From Myxococcales bacterium (lineage in GTDB: Bacteria; Myxococcota; Myxococcia; Myxococcales; Myxococcaceae): a stretch of DNA of 40,990 bases. Positions within the stretch are counted from its first letter, which is position 1, and every line of letters begins with the position of its first letter. The position numbers and the translations under genes were made by a program. The DNA is taken from positions 1 to 40,990 of the forward strand of contig JADLDB010000098.1 in NCBI GenBank assembly GCA_020846875.1, given 5' to 3'. This document shows positions 6,866 to 15,498 of the stretch, in pieces. Under the pieces are notes generated by a model, which did no database searches, was not told the DNA's origin, and was given only the letters and a program-made list of their open reading frames with translations.

Positions 6866-9478
6866 TCACTTCATCATCCGCAGCTCGCGCTGGGCGTCGA
6901 TGTGGTTGGGATCCAACTTCACGCACTGCTGGAAGCTCTTCTTCGCGGTGGCGGGGTCGCCGTTCAGCTTGGCCATCATGCCGATGAAGAACTGCGCGGC
7001 GGCGACGTTGGGGTTCTTCTTCAAGCCGTAGGTGATGTCCTTCATCGCCTCGCTCTGTCCGAACTTCCTGTCGGAGAAGCCGAAGAACTTCGCGTAGCCG
7101 CGCCACACGTAGTACTCGCCTTCGTCGCCGTTGGCCTTGATCGCGTCGTCCAGCATCTTCACGGCCTCGGGGTACTTGCGGGCCTTCACCAGAATGCAGC
7201 CCTTCTGGAAGAACTCCTCGGCCTGGAAGATGGCGGACACGTCCACCTTCTCGCCAGTGCCGCCCGCGTTGAGCTCGGCCAGGTAGTCGGCCTTCAGCTT
7301 TGGATCGGACAGGACCCGGTTGGCTTCGCCGACGAGCGCGAAGATGTCGGCCTTGGCCTTGGCCAGCGGCTCGGGGGTGCCCGGCGCCACCGTGTCCGGG
7401 TGGTAGCTCTTGGCCAGCTTGAAGTAGGCGACCTTCACCGCGGCGGCGTCGGCCTCCTTCTTGAGGCCCAGCATCTCGAAGTACGTCTGCTTCTTCATCG
7501 TCTCGAAGAGGGTGGCCAACTGCTTCATGTCCTCGGGCGCGGCGGTGACGGACGAAGGCGACGAGCTGACAGGCGCGGCGGTGACGACGGGAGCCCTGGG
7601 CGGCGGTGGCGCGGCGGGTGCGGGCCTGGGCGCGGGCGCCGCGGCGGGCCCAGCAGGCCTGGGCGACGACGGCTTCTGCCCCGGGTAGGGCACCGACACC
7701 TTCGGCTGCTGGGGCATGACGGGGTTGCCGGGCACGCGCACCGCGGCAGGCGGGGGCCCAGGCACGCCGGGCGGCGGGCGCGGTACTCCAGCGGCGGGCG
7801 GAGGACCGGGGACGACCGAGGAAGGCGAGCTGACCTGCGACGGCGACGAGGCCACGCCTGAAGGAGCGGCGGCCACGCCTGACGGAGAGGACACCGGCGC
7901 TGGCCGCGCAGCCGAGGGGGAAGAGACGGGAGGCGCCTGGGCGGCGGCGCGCGGGGGCGGCACGCCGACGGGCGTCGCGGCGAACGACACCAGCTCCAGC
8001 GGCTTGAGCATCCACGCGGTGGCCAGCATGGTGTCCGCTTCACCCGGAAAGTCGGCGATCAACTGGGCCAGCGAGCGCACGCCGTCGAAGAAGGTGAGCG
8101 CACGCGCCTCCTGGGGCGTCAGCCGCAGGTTCTCGATCGGCACCAGCCCGCCCGACTTCATCACCGGCAGGTTCATCGCGCTGGCCATGCGCCGCTGGAG
8201 CTCCCCGAAGGGCACCTTGCGTAGTTGCTCGAGGTACGCCGCCCACCGGTTGCCCAGGGGAATGGCCTTCGCGCCGGGGAGCTCCTCGTTGCTCCAGGCG
8301 AAGCTGCCCTTCTCCACCAGCAGGACGTGGCCCAGCAGCGTCAGCCCGCGTTGGGCGAGCTGCTGCAGGGCGGTGTTGGGGTTCATCAGGCCCAGGGCGA
8401 ACAGGGCGGCCAGCAGATCGCCACCGAACTTCGCCTTCTCCTTGTGCGCGCTGGCCAGTTGCTGGGGCTGGCAGAGCTGCTCGCGCAGCAGGAAGCTTTC
8501 CAGCGCGTCGTCGGGGTGGCTCGAGTCGACGTACTGCGGGCCGCCCTTCTTGAACCAGAGCTCGTAGCTGCGATCGCTGGCGGTGACGGTGAGGCGCCCG
8601 GTGAGGCCGCCGCCGGCGGCGAGGTAGTACAGCTCGGCGACGGGGCGCTCCGCGAGGTGTCCCGAGGAGGGCATGGCGCCGCTCGACACGGACGAGGCAC
8701 TGACGACGGGGGGCGCCGCGGGCCCGGGCCGAGGCGGCGCATGGACGACAGCCGGAGGCGGCGCGTGGAGAGCGGGCGGAGGCGCGGGCGCTGGCGACGA
8801 CGACAGCTCCATTCCGGGCGGTGGGACGATGGTGAAGGCCGGCGGCCCAGCGGGCGCCGGCGGCGGCGCGGCAGCGCTGGGCGGCCGGACGCCAGGGGGG
8901 CGCGCGGGTGCCGGGCCGGCGAAGAGCACGTCGGCGGTGAGCGGGCCTGCCGGCGCGGCCGCGGCGCCGGACACAGGGCGATGCGCGCGAGCCTGGGCGT
9001 TGGGCTGCGCGGGAGTGAAGGGACGAGCGGCGGCCTGCGCTCCGGGGCCAGCCATGGGAGCCCGCGCTCCGGGGCCCGCCATGGGAGCCCGCGCTCCGGG
9101 GCCAGCCGCAGGAGAGCGCGCTCCGGGCCCTGCCACGGGCCCGCCGGGAGGTGCGCCGGGCCCGGCTCCGTGGGGGGCGCCAGGGGTGGCCGCGTCGCTG
9201 CCCACCGTCGGAAGGGGAGGCGGCAGGGACACCTGCTTCCACTGGGCGTCGAGTTCGTCGCCGGGGACGACGGTGTCGCCCCACAGCTCTCGGGGGAAGA
9301 TCATCCGCAGGCCGGGCGCGCGCCCGGGGAAGACGAAGTTGGAGCCGTCGGTGGAAAGCTGCACGCGCCCCTGGATGATGCCGTTGTCGAGGAGCAGCTC
9401 GATGCTGGTGGGGTTCAACGGGCCGTACACCTGGCCCTTGTCGTTGCGCACCCAGACCTGGATCGATTCGTCGCTCAT
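6866..9478 (-). CDS. Multidomain GYF-like / PATAN (DUF4388) / J-domain / TPR protein
   Basis: 870 aa, cytoplasmic, no signal peptide. Residues 1-70 look like a GYF_2-type domain (YGPLNPTSIELLLDNGIIQG). About 75-265 is a long Pro/Ala/Gly-rich linker with repeated GPGARAPMA units. About 270-390 is a PATAN/DUF4388 domain (GGGLTGRLTVTASDRSYELWFKKGGPQYVDSS). About 390-510 is a helical region, followed by another Pro/Ser linker. About 664-740 is a J-domain with the HPD motif (SYHPDT), so Hsp70 stimulation is possible. The end has TPR-like helices (YPEAVKMLDDAIKANG, QCVKLDPNHIDAQRELR). PATAN proteins are often linked to bacterial signalling and motility; a role as adaptor co-chaperone is inference. 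First gene of the operon with yhbY. Confidence 0.85.
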   Translation of the reverse strand: MSDESIQVWVRNDKGQVYGPLNPTSIELLLDNGIIQGRVQLSTDGSNFVFPGRAPGLRMIFPRELWGDTVVPGDELDAQWKQVSLPPPLPTVGSDAATPGAPHGAGPGAPPGGPVAGPGARSPAAGPGARAPMAGPGARAPMAGPGAQAAARPFTPAQPNAQARAHRPVSGAAAAPAGPLTADVLFAGPAPARPPGVRPPSAAAPPPAPAGPPAFTIVPPPGMELSSSPAPAPPPALHAPPPAVVHAPPRPGPAAPPVVSASSVSSGAMPSSGHLAERPVAELYYLAAGGGLTGRLTVTASDRSYELWFKKGGPQYVDSSHPDDALESFLLREQLCQPQQLASAHKEKAKFGGDLLAALFALGLMNPNTALQQLAQRGLTLLGHVLLVEKGSFAWSNEELPGAKAIPLGNRWAAYLEQLRKVPFGELQRRMASAMNLPVMKSGGLVPIENLRLTPQEARALTFFDGVRSLAQLIADFPGEADTMLATAWMLKPLELVSFAATPVGVPPPRAAAQAPPVSSPSAARPAPVSSPSGVAAAPSGVASSPSQVSSPSSVVPGPPPAAGVPRPPPGVPGPPPAAVRVPGNPVMPQQPKVSVPYPGQKPSSPRPAGPAAAPAPRPAPAAPPPPRAPVVTAAPVSSSPSSVTAAPEDMKQLATLFETMKKQTYFEMLGLKKEADAAAVKVAYFKLAKSYHPDTVAPGTPEPLAKAKADIFALVGEANRVLSDPKLKADYLAELNAGGTGEKVDVSAIFQAEEFFQKGCILVKARKYPEAVKMLDDAIKANGDEGEYYVWRGYAKFFGFSDRKFGQSEAMKDITYGLKKNPNVAAAQFFIGMMAKLNGDPATAKKSFQQCVKLDPNHIDAQRELRMMK

Positions 9479-9600
9479 CGCCGCCGGGCTGCGGAATGTA
9501 CCGCGCTTCCCCTTCGCGCGTCCTGTGGTGAATTTGGCGCGGCCGGCGTCGTTTCAGGCCACAATCGGCCGGTCCTCGCGGTATGGGAGAGCTCCTACGT

Positions 9601-10413
9601 ATGCGTGACCTCCGTTCCTTGGCGCTGGCGCTCGCGGCGTGCGGCCTCTGTGGGTGTGCCTCCATCTCCAACGTGCAGACCGCCGACACCCTGGGCAAGG
9701 GCAACATTCAGGTGGGCATCGAGCCCGGCTTGTGGGGGGCGGCCGGCCAGGGCGGCGCGGCGTTCCTGCCGCACGTCGACGCGTCCGTCCGCTACGGCGT
9801 GGCCGAGCGCGTAGACCTCGGCGTGCGGGGGGGCAGTTCCTTCCTCGAGTTCCAGTCGAAGTTCCTGCTCACCACCCCGGGCGACCCGAACTTCGCGCTC
9901 TCGATCGCGCCGACCATCGGTGGCGTCATCCTCTTCGGCGTGGGCTCGACGTCCGGCGGCTCGGCGAGCGGGGGCGGCGGGATCCTCAACATCGGCCTGC
10001 CGGTGCTGTTCGGCATCAAGACCAGCGGGGGCAGCGAGTTCGTCATCGGCCCACGCGTTCAGAACCTGGTCTTCTTCGGAGGAAGTGGCGTCAACACCAG
10101 TTCCGGCTCGGGCTCGGGGTACCTGCTGGGCCTGGGCGGCAGCCTGGGCTTCTTCTGGCGCATCGCAGACAACTTCGGCCTGCTGCCAGAAGTGTCGGCC
10201 GTCTACCCGGTGCTGGGCGCAGCCTCCAACGTCGCCGGCGGCCTGCAGGGCGCGGGCGCGGGCGGCGCGCTGATGCAGTTCAAGCTGGGGGTCATCATCG
10301 GCGGGGGGCGAAAGCCCGGCCAGGGCAACCCGGATCTGCGCGAGGCCCCGCCGTCGCCGCCGCCCATGCCGCCCAGCGACGTCCCGCCGCCGCCTCCGCC
10401 GCCGCCTCCCTGA
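9601..10413 (+). CDS. Envelope lipoprotein with barrel-like strands and poly-Pro tail
   Basis: 270 aa from the ATG at 9601. This start is preferred over the ATG at 9583 because GGGAG (9585-9589) precedes it and the 9583 start has no Shine-Dalgarno. The signal peptide ends in LCGC. The body has many Gly-rich amphipathic strands (GNIQVGIEPGLWG, VDASVRYGVAERVDLGVRGG, GYLLGLGGSLGFFWRIADNFGLLPEVSAVYP), like myxobacterial outer-membrane barrel-type proteins. The C-terminus is a run of PPP/PPMPPSD. No specific function recognised. Divergent from the J-domain gene; the 122-base gap must hold both promoters. Convergent with the mutase gene, seven bases apart. Confidence 0.75.
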   Translation: MRDLRSLALALAACGLCGCASISNVQTADTLGKGNIQVGIEPGLWGAAGQGGAAFLPHVDASVRYGVAERVDLGVRGGSSFLEFQSKFLLTTPGDPNFALSIAPTIGGVILFGVGSTSGGSASGGGGILNIGLPVLFGIKTSGGSEFVIGPRVQNLVFFGGSGVNTSSGSGSGYLLGLGGSLGFFWRIADNFGLLPEVSAVYPVLGAASNVAGGLQGAGAGGALMQFKLGVIIGGGRKPGQGNPDLREAPPSPPPMPPSDVPPPPPPPPP

Positions 10414-10420
10414 AGGAGCA

Positions 10421-12085
10421 TCAGAGCACGACGTGCTCGCGGTGCTCGCCGAAGACGGCGCGCAGCGCGTCGGAGATCTCCCCCAGCGAGGCCTCGGCCT
10501 TCACCGCGTCGTAGATGAGCGGCACCAGGTTCTGGTCGGCGGTGCCGGCGCTCTTCTTCAGCGCGTCGAGCGCGCGCGTGGTGGCGTCGCTCTTCCGGGT
10601 CTTGCGCAACTCGGCGAGGCGCTGCACCTGCTCGGCCTCCACCGACTCGTCGACGCGCAAGAGCCCGGTTGGGGCCGCCTCGTCCACCTGGAACTTGTTG
10701 ACGCCCACCACCACCGCGTCGCCGGTCTCCTGGGCGCGCTGCGCGCGGTACGCCGCGTCCTGGATCTCCTGCTGGGGGTAGCCCTGCTCGATGGCGCGCA
10801 CCATGCCGCCCAGGTCGTCCACCTTCTTCAGGTAGCCTTCCGCCTTCGCCTCGAGCTCGTCGGTGAGGCGCTCGACGTGGTAGCTGCCGCCGAGCGCGTC
10901 GATGGTGTCGGCCACGCCCGTCTCGTAGGCGATCACCTGCTGGGTGCGCAGCGCGAGCCGCGCGGAGTCCTCGGACGGCAGCGCCAGCGCCTCGTCCCAA
11001 CTGTTGGTGTGCAAGGACTGCGCGCCCCCCAGCACCGCGGCCATCGCCTGCAGGCCCACCCGCACCACGTTGGTCATCGGCTGCTGAGCGGTCAGCGTCG
11101 AGCCGGCCGTCTGCGCGTGGAAGCGCAGCATCATCGAGCGAGGATCCTTCGCGTGGAAGCGCTCCTTCATCACCCGCGCCCACAGCCGCCGCGCCGCGCG
11201 GAACTTAGCCACCTCTTCGAGGAAGTCGTTGTGCACGTTGAAGAAGAAGGACAGCCGCCCGGCGAAGTCGTCGACGGCGAGGCCCGCCTGGAGCGCCGCG
11301 TCCACGTAGGCGACGCCGTCGGCCAGGGTGAAGCCGACCTCCTGGGCCGCGGTCGAGCCAGCTTCGCGGATGTGGTACCCGCTGATGGAGATGGGGTTCC
11401 ACTTCGGCACGCGCTTCGAGCAGAAGGCGAAGAGGTTGGTGATGAGGCGCAGGCTGGCCGCGGGCGGGTAGATGTACGTGCCGCGGGCGATGTACTCCTT
11501 CAAGATGTCGTTCTGCACCGTGCCCTGGAGCGCGTCCATCGGCACGCCCTGCGCCTCGCCCACCGCCGCGTAGAGGCACAGGAGGATGGGCGCGGTGGCG
11601 TTGATGGTCATCGAGGTGGACACCTCGCCCAGGGGGATGTCTTCGAGCAGCACCTGCATGTCGCGCACGCTGCAGATCGACACGCCCACCTTCCCCACCT
11701 CGCCGAGGGCGCGTGGGGAGTCGGCGTCGAAGCCCATCTGGGTGGGGAGATCGAAGGCCACCGACAGGCCGGTCTGTCCGGCTTTCAAGAGCGCGTGGTA
11801 CCGCTCGTTGGACGCCTTCGCGGAGGCGAAGCCGGCGTACTGGCGCATGGTCCAGAAGCGGCCGCGGTACATGGTGGGCTGCACGCCGCGGGTGAAGGGG
11901 TACTCGCCGGGGAAGCCGAGCCGCTGGGGGTACGCGCTCTCGGGCGCCGCGTCCGGGCCGTCGAGGGGCGGGCGGGCGACGCCGCTGGAGGTCGCGAAGG
12001 CGGGCTTGCGCTCGGGCGCCTTCACGCGGGCCTTCTCGTACGTCTTCTCAAGCCAGCGGGACTTCTCGGTTTTCCAGTCACCCAT
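10421..12085 (-). CDS. Methylmalonyl-CoA mutase-type acyl-CoA mutase, catalytic chain only
   Basis: 554 aa. Contains the substrate-binding TIM barrel of B12-dependent acyl-CoA mutases ([66 protein letters not shown]) but ends at VFGEH, before the C-terminal cobalamin-binding domain (DxHxxG), so a separate small subunit is required and none lies in the window. Tyr83, Arg201 and His238 align, with a constant offset of six, to Tyr89, Arg207 and His244 of the Propionibacterium enzyme. Isobutyryl-CoA mutases have Phe and Gln at the first two, so methylmalonyl/succinyl-CoA specificity is favoured. Role: propionate, odd-chain and branched-chain carbon flow, and methylmalonyl-CoA supply. Confidence 0.93.
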   Translation of the reverse strand: MGDWKTEKSRWLEKTYEKARVKAPERKPAFATSSGVARPPLDGPDAAPESAYPQRLGFPGEYPFTRGVQPTMYRGRFWTMRQYAGFASAKASNERYHALLKAGQTGLSVAFDLPTQMGFDADSPRALGEVGKVGVSICSVRDMQVLLEDIPLGEVSTSMTINATAPILLCLYAAVGEAQGVPMDALQGTVQNDILKEYIARGTYIYPPAASLRLITNLFAFCSKRVPKWNPISISGYHIREAGSTAAQEVGFTLADGVAYVDAALQAGLAVDDFAGRLSFFFNVHNDFLEEVAKFRAARRLWARVMKERFHAKDPRSMMLRFHAQTAGSTLTAQQPMTNVVRVGLQAMAAVLGGAQSLHTNSWDEALALPSEDSARLALRTQQVIAYETGVADTIDALGGSYHVERLTDELEAKAEGYLKKVDDLGGMVRAIEQGYPQQEIQDAAYRAQRAQETGDAVVVGVNKFQVDEAAPTGLLRVDESVEAEQVQRLAELRKTRKSDATTRALDALKKSAGTADQNLVPLIYDAVKAEASLGEISDALRAVFGEHREHVVL

Positions 12086-12123
12086 GACGGCGCGAGAGTT
12101 AGCACCAAACGCCTGGATCCGCC

Positions 12124-12129
12124 GATAAT
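12124..12129 (+). promoter_or_regulatory. Candidate -10 element before the peptidase-like gene
   Basis: GATAAT lies nine bases before the ATG at 12139; TTAGCA (12099-12104) is a possible -35 with a long 19-base spacer. There is little room for a leader, so the transcript may be leaderless or nearly so. Weak evidence. Confidence 0.3.
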
Positions 12130-12138
12130 GGTGGCCCT

Positions 12139-13362
12139 ATGAGCGTGGACGGCATCCGGCGGGCCCTGACGACGGCGCGGCAGGACGGGAAGGTCGACGC
12201 CCAGGAGATCGATCGGATCATGATCGCCGCGCGCGACGCGGGCGGGCTGGACGCGACCGAGCGGGGGGAACTGTTGCAGGCGGCGGACGGCTTCGACGAC
12301 GCGACCAAGCAGCGGGTGCTGTCGCACCTCGCGTCCATGGGCCAGGCCAACGCCTGGGTGAACGTGGAGGCGGGGGGCGCGCTGGCCAGCGTGAAGGGCC
12401 GCTACGCGAACTTCACCGTGGGCGTGCCGGGGCTGTCGGCGCGCGTGGGCCTGTTCGACAACTGCCTGGGCCTCAAAGGGCGCGCGCAGGCCGACGGGGT
12501 GATGAAGCTGACGGTGGAAGGCCAGACGCTGCAGGTGAACGTGAAGAAGGGCGAGACGGCCTCGCAGGTCCTCTCGCGGGTGCGCGAGCACCTGCCGTCG
12601 CAGGTGACGGGCGTGCTGATGCGGGGTGACGTGTCCCCGTACGATCCGGCCAGCTTCAACGGGAAGGCGGCGCGCAGCCGCGACGTGTCCGCGCACCTCA
12701 TGCTCTACAAGCCGGAGGCGCTGGGGCTCAAGCCGGGTGAGAAGCCGCTGCGCGTGGTGGTGACGGGCTACGGCGCGTTCATGGGCATCACCGACAACCC
12801 GTCGGCGAACATGGCCCAGAAGCTGGCCGAGCGTGGCGTGAAGGGCGCGATCGTCGAGTACCGGCGCCTCGACGTCACCACGCAGGCGGTGGACAAGTTC
12901 ATCGCCGAGATGCGCAACAGCCCGCCCGACGTGATCCTCTCCATGGGCGTGAGCGGCGGCCAGGCGCAGGTGGAGGAGCGGCCGGAGAACTACGTGGGGG
13001 CCAATCCCGACGGGAACAACGAGATGATCACCGCGCGGCCGATCCGCGAGGGCGGCGCGCAGGAACTCTCCACGGACCTGCCGGTGGAGACGATCGACTG
13101 GGCGCTCACCGGCTTCGGTGGCGACCGCCGCGTCTTCACCAGCAAGTCGGACTCCAGCTACCAGCCGGACCGCAGCGCGTACCTGTGCAACTACCTCGGC
13201 TACAACCTGGCCACGGAGTTCAAGCAGAGCGACTCCACCACGGCCGGCTTCATGCACATCAACCGCGAGACGCCGGTGGATCAAATGCACGCGGTGCTGG
13301 AGGCGGTGACCGCGCGGCAGCTCGACTGGCGGCGCAACCCCGCCTCGCCGCCGGTGAGCTAG
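12139..13362 (+). CDS. Pyroglutamyl-peptidase I-like cysteine peptidase with N-terminal extension
   Basis: 407 aa, about twice the length of ordinary Pcp (~215 aa). Residues from ~205 match peptidase C15: VVVTGYGAFMGITDNPSANM, LSMGVSGGQAQVEER, SAYLCNY, GFMHIN. The catalytic triad can be assigned as Glu280, Cys350 and His373, with spacing close to the family's. Residues 1-65 hold an EF-hand or calcium-loop-like segment (RQDGKVDAQEID); 65-200 is an unrecognised domain. No signal peptide is seen. Ordinary Pcp removes N-terminal pyroglutamate; whether this longer form does so is unknown. Divergent from the mutase gene with a 53-base shared upstream region. Confidence 0.8.
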   Translation: MSVDGIRRALTTARQDGKVDAQEIDRIMIAARDAGGLDATERGELLQAADGFDDATKQRVLSHLASMGQANAWVNVEAGGALASVKGRYANFTVGVPGLSARVGLFDNCLGLKGRAQADGVMKLTVEGQTLQVNVKKGETASQVLSRVREHLPSQVTGVLMRGDVSPYDPASFNGKAARSRDVSAHLMLYKPEALGLKPGEKPLRVVVTGYGAFMGITDNPSANMAQKLAERGVKGAIVEYRRLDVTTQAVDKFIAEMRNSPPDVILSMGVSGGQAQVEERPENYVGANPDGNNEMITARPIREGGAQELSTDLPVETIDWALTGFGGDRRVFTSKSDSSYQPDRSAYLCNYLGYNLATEFKQSDSTTAGFMHINRETPVDQMHAVLEAVTARQLDWRRNPASPPVS

Positions 13363-13397
13363 AGCGAAACAGGTCGCCCTCTCGTTAGTCTCTTCGC

Positions 13398-13907
13398 GTG
13401 GAGACGCTGCCGGCCCCCGACACCACCTGGGAAGTGCGCGTACGCTGGGGCAATCGGCGGCTCGAAGCCTCGGTGCTGGACGGGCGCGGGCGGCGGACGC
13501 TGGCCCTCGGAGATCAGAAGCACGACGACGTGCAGCTCGGACACCCGGGGCACGTGCGCTTCGAGTGGACGGAGGCGGGCCTGGTGGTGCGCTTCACCGC
13601 CGGAGTGATGGGGGCGCTGCGGCAGCGAGGCGACGCGCCCGTGTCCTTGAGCGACCTGGTGCAGAAGGGCGTGGTGAAGGAGGACGGGACGTCGTGGGTG
13701 CTGCGGCTGCAGGGCGCCGACGAGCTGGCGCTGACGGTTGGTACGTTGAGCATCGAGGCCCGCCGCGGACGTGGACGCTTCGTGCGGCTGCCCTTCGACG
13801 TGCGGGCGCTGGTGCTGGTGGTGCTGGCCGTGCTGGCGGTGGCGCTGGTGATCGCCTCCGTGTCCCAGCCGCCGGAGCTGCCAAAGCTGCAGTGGCTGAA
13901 GCGGTAG
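13398..13907 (+). CDS. Small membrane protein with an AgmX-like N-terminal region
   Basis: 169 aa, GTG start. TAGTCT (13386-13391) sits six bases upstream, so transcription could start at or near the start codon. Residues 8-130 are a beta-rich domain (WEVRVRWGNRRLEASVL, LALGDQKHDDVQLG) reminiscent, from memory, of the N-terminal regions of myxobacterial AgmX/PglI-type TonB-C proteins, which look FHA-like. A transmembrane helix (about 134-155) and a 14-residue tail follow. The TonB-C domain is missing, so this would be a stand-alone membrane-tethered version. Function unknown. Confidence 0.7.
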   Translation: METLPAPDTTWEVRVRWGNRRLEASVLDGRGRRTLALGDQKHDDVQLGHPGHVRFEWTEAGLVVRFTAGVMGALRQRGDAPVSLSDLVQKGVVKEDGTSWVLRLQGADELALTVGTLSIEARRGRGRFVRLPFDVRALVLVVLAVLAVALVIASVSQPPELPKLQWLKR

Positions 13908-14025
13908 GTGGCGCCCTGCGGAGCACCGAAATTGACAACTCAGGGGAGGGGCGGGGTCTCCCAGGCAGCTTGTCGACTCCAGTGCTCCACGCTTTCGGAC
14001 GGTCGCGTGGGCGAGCGCTCTGCCT

Positions 14026-15402
14026 TCACCCCTCGCCGTCGCGCTCGCGGCGGGCCTGGTCCTTCGCGCGCACCGCGGCCTCCCGCACGCGCTCCACGAG
14101 GCCGGCGGCGCGAGCAAACACCTTCGCGGCAGTGGGGCTCTTCTCCTCCAGCGCGTCGCGGAGCACCTCCTCCACGTTCGGCGGCGGGGGAGCGCGCAAG
14201 AGCCGGGCGAGCGGCACCAGCGCCTGGAGCGGCCGGGCCTGCATCGCCTGAAGGAGCCCCTCCACGTCTGTGGACGCGGCGCGTTGGGAGTCCAGCGTCG
14301 GCGCGGACGGCTTCCACGCGGGCGGGAAGAGCGCGGCGAGCCGGAGGAAGAGGAGCAGCTCGAAGTGGGGTGAGGCTTCCGCGAAGGTGAGGGGGAAGGC
14401 GCCCAGGCGATCGCGATCGATGAGCCACAATCCCCGGTGCGCCGCGCCAGCCCGGCACCAGGCGAGCGCATCGAAGGGCGGCGAGGTCGTCGCGCGGGGC
14501 GTCGCGAGCGCCCAGGCCTCGGTGCCGGCGGCGAGGCGCTCCACCAGCGAGGAGAGGTGGCGGGCGTCCAGCAACTCCCCTGCCTCGAGGAAGGCGAGGT
14601 ATTGGCCCCGCGCGAGGGCCAGCCCGGCGTTGAGGCGTGCGGCGGGGTCCTGGGACGTGGCGGAGACGGCGAGCAACGCCGCGCCCGCGCGGGCCTTCAG
14701 CGCCTTCCCGGCGCGCTCCATCTCGGCGGGTGCGAAGGACGAGGCCACCAACACCTCCAGCGCGCGGTGGGCCTGTCCCGCCAGCGAGGCGAGCGTGCCC
14801 GTCAGCGCGTCGAGGCCCGCGTCACCGGCGGTGACGATGACGCTCGCCAGCCCGGGCACCCGATCTGGCGAGGAGGCGACGACGCCCCGGCGGGCGCAGA
14901 GGAGGAAGCGATCCGCCGCCGCGTCGGGGTTGAGCTGCTCGAAGAGCTGGCGGAGCGCGGCGTCCACCTCCACCGCGAGGCCGGAGGGCTGGTGAGGCGT
15001 CACCACCATGTCCCGCCCCGTCACCACGTAGCCGGCCTGGGTCAGCGCGGCGCGCACCTCGCTCTCGGACAGCGCGCGCACCGACGTCTTCCCCTGCAGC
15101 GCGCGGGAGAGCAGCGACGCCGAGGCGGCGTGGGCGAAGGAGAAGAGGAGCTCGGCGGTGGGCGCGGCGCGGGCGAGGCCGTCGAGCGCGGAGAGGCCTT
15201 CGGCGACCAGCCCATCGAAGGCGACCACCACCTCGGGCCCGAAGTCCTTCAGCGCGTCGAGGGACTCGGGATCGACGAGCACGGTGCAGCCGTTGGCCTC
15301 GAGCCCCTTCGCCAGTGCGTCGTCCGACGAGAGCAGCGCGACGCGGCGCTTCAAGCCGGCGCGGCGGATCACCAGGGTGCGCAGGTCGGCGGCGGTCTGC
15401 AT
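14026..15402 (-). CDS. Glycosyltransferase family 2-like protein with degenerate methyltransferase-like N-terminus
   Basis: 458 aa, last gene of the O-antigen operon, 96 bases after wzt. Residues 20-172 resemble a Rossmann methyltransferase without its SAM-binding GxGxG (ending in LFEQLNPDAAADRFLLCARRG). Residues 185-330 have a GT-A/GT2 pattern (LASVIVTAGDAGLDALTGTL, ARLNAGLALARGQYLAFLEAGE). Where active enzymes usually have a DxD-type motif this protein has EAGE (273-276), so metal binding and catalysis are uncertain. The C-terminus is helical and charged. Position next to wzm/wzt parallels the wzm-wzt-wbgA arrangement known in Myxococcus xanthus, but this protein may not be WbgA. Probable O-antigen glycosyltransferase or an inactive partner. 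Confidence 0.7.
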   Translation of the reverse strand: MQTAADLRTLVIRRAGLKRRVALLSSDDALAKGLEANGCTVLVDPESLDALKDFGPEVVVAFDGLVAEGLSALDGLARAAPTAELLFSFAHAASASLLSRALQGKTSVRALSESEVRAALTQAGYVVTGRDMVVTPHQPSGLAVEVDAALRQLFEQLNPDAAADRFLLCARRGVVASSPDRVPGLASVIVTAGDAGLDALTGTLASLAGQAHRALEVLVASSFAPAEMERAGKALKARAGAALLAVSATSQDPAARLNAGLALARGQYLAFLEAGELLDARHLSSLVERLAAGTEAWALATPRATTSPPFDALAWCRAGAAHRGLWLIDRDRLGAFPLTFAEASPHFELLLFLRLAALFPPAWKPSAPTLDSQRAASTDVEGLLQAMQARPLQALVPLARLLRAPPPPNVEEVLRDALEEKSPTAAKVFARAAGLVERVREAAVRAKDQARRERDGEG

Positions 15403-15498
15403 GGCGCACCTCTACCCCACGGGCGCGGCGCTTGCTCTGGGAGTGGGCATGCGACCTGCAACGCGGATCCTCGGCTCTCGCGCGGGTAGACGCCCGCG

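Noticed and set aside
13926-13940. TTGACA at about 13931 as a -35 box
   Set aside because: No -10 at suitable spacing and no gene starts downstream on that strand; the region lies between convergent genes.
13981-14017. Hairpin GCTCCACGC / GCGTGGGCGAGC as a bidirectional terminator between 13907 and 14026
   Set aside because: Stem needs a bulge, the loop is long and no T-tract follows on either strand.
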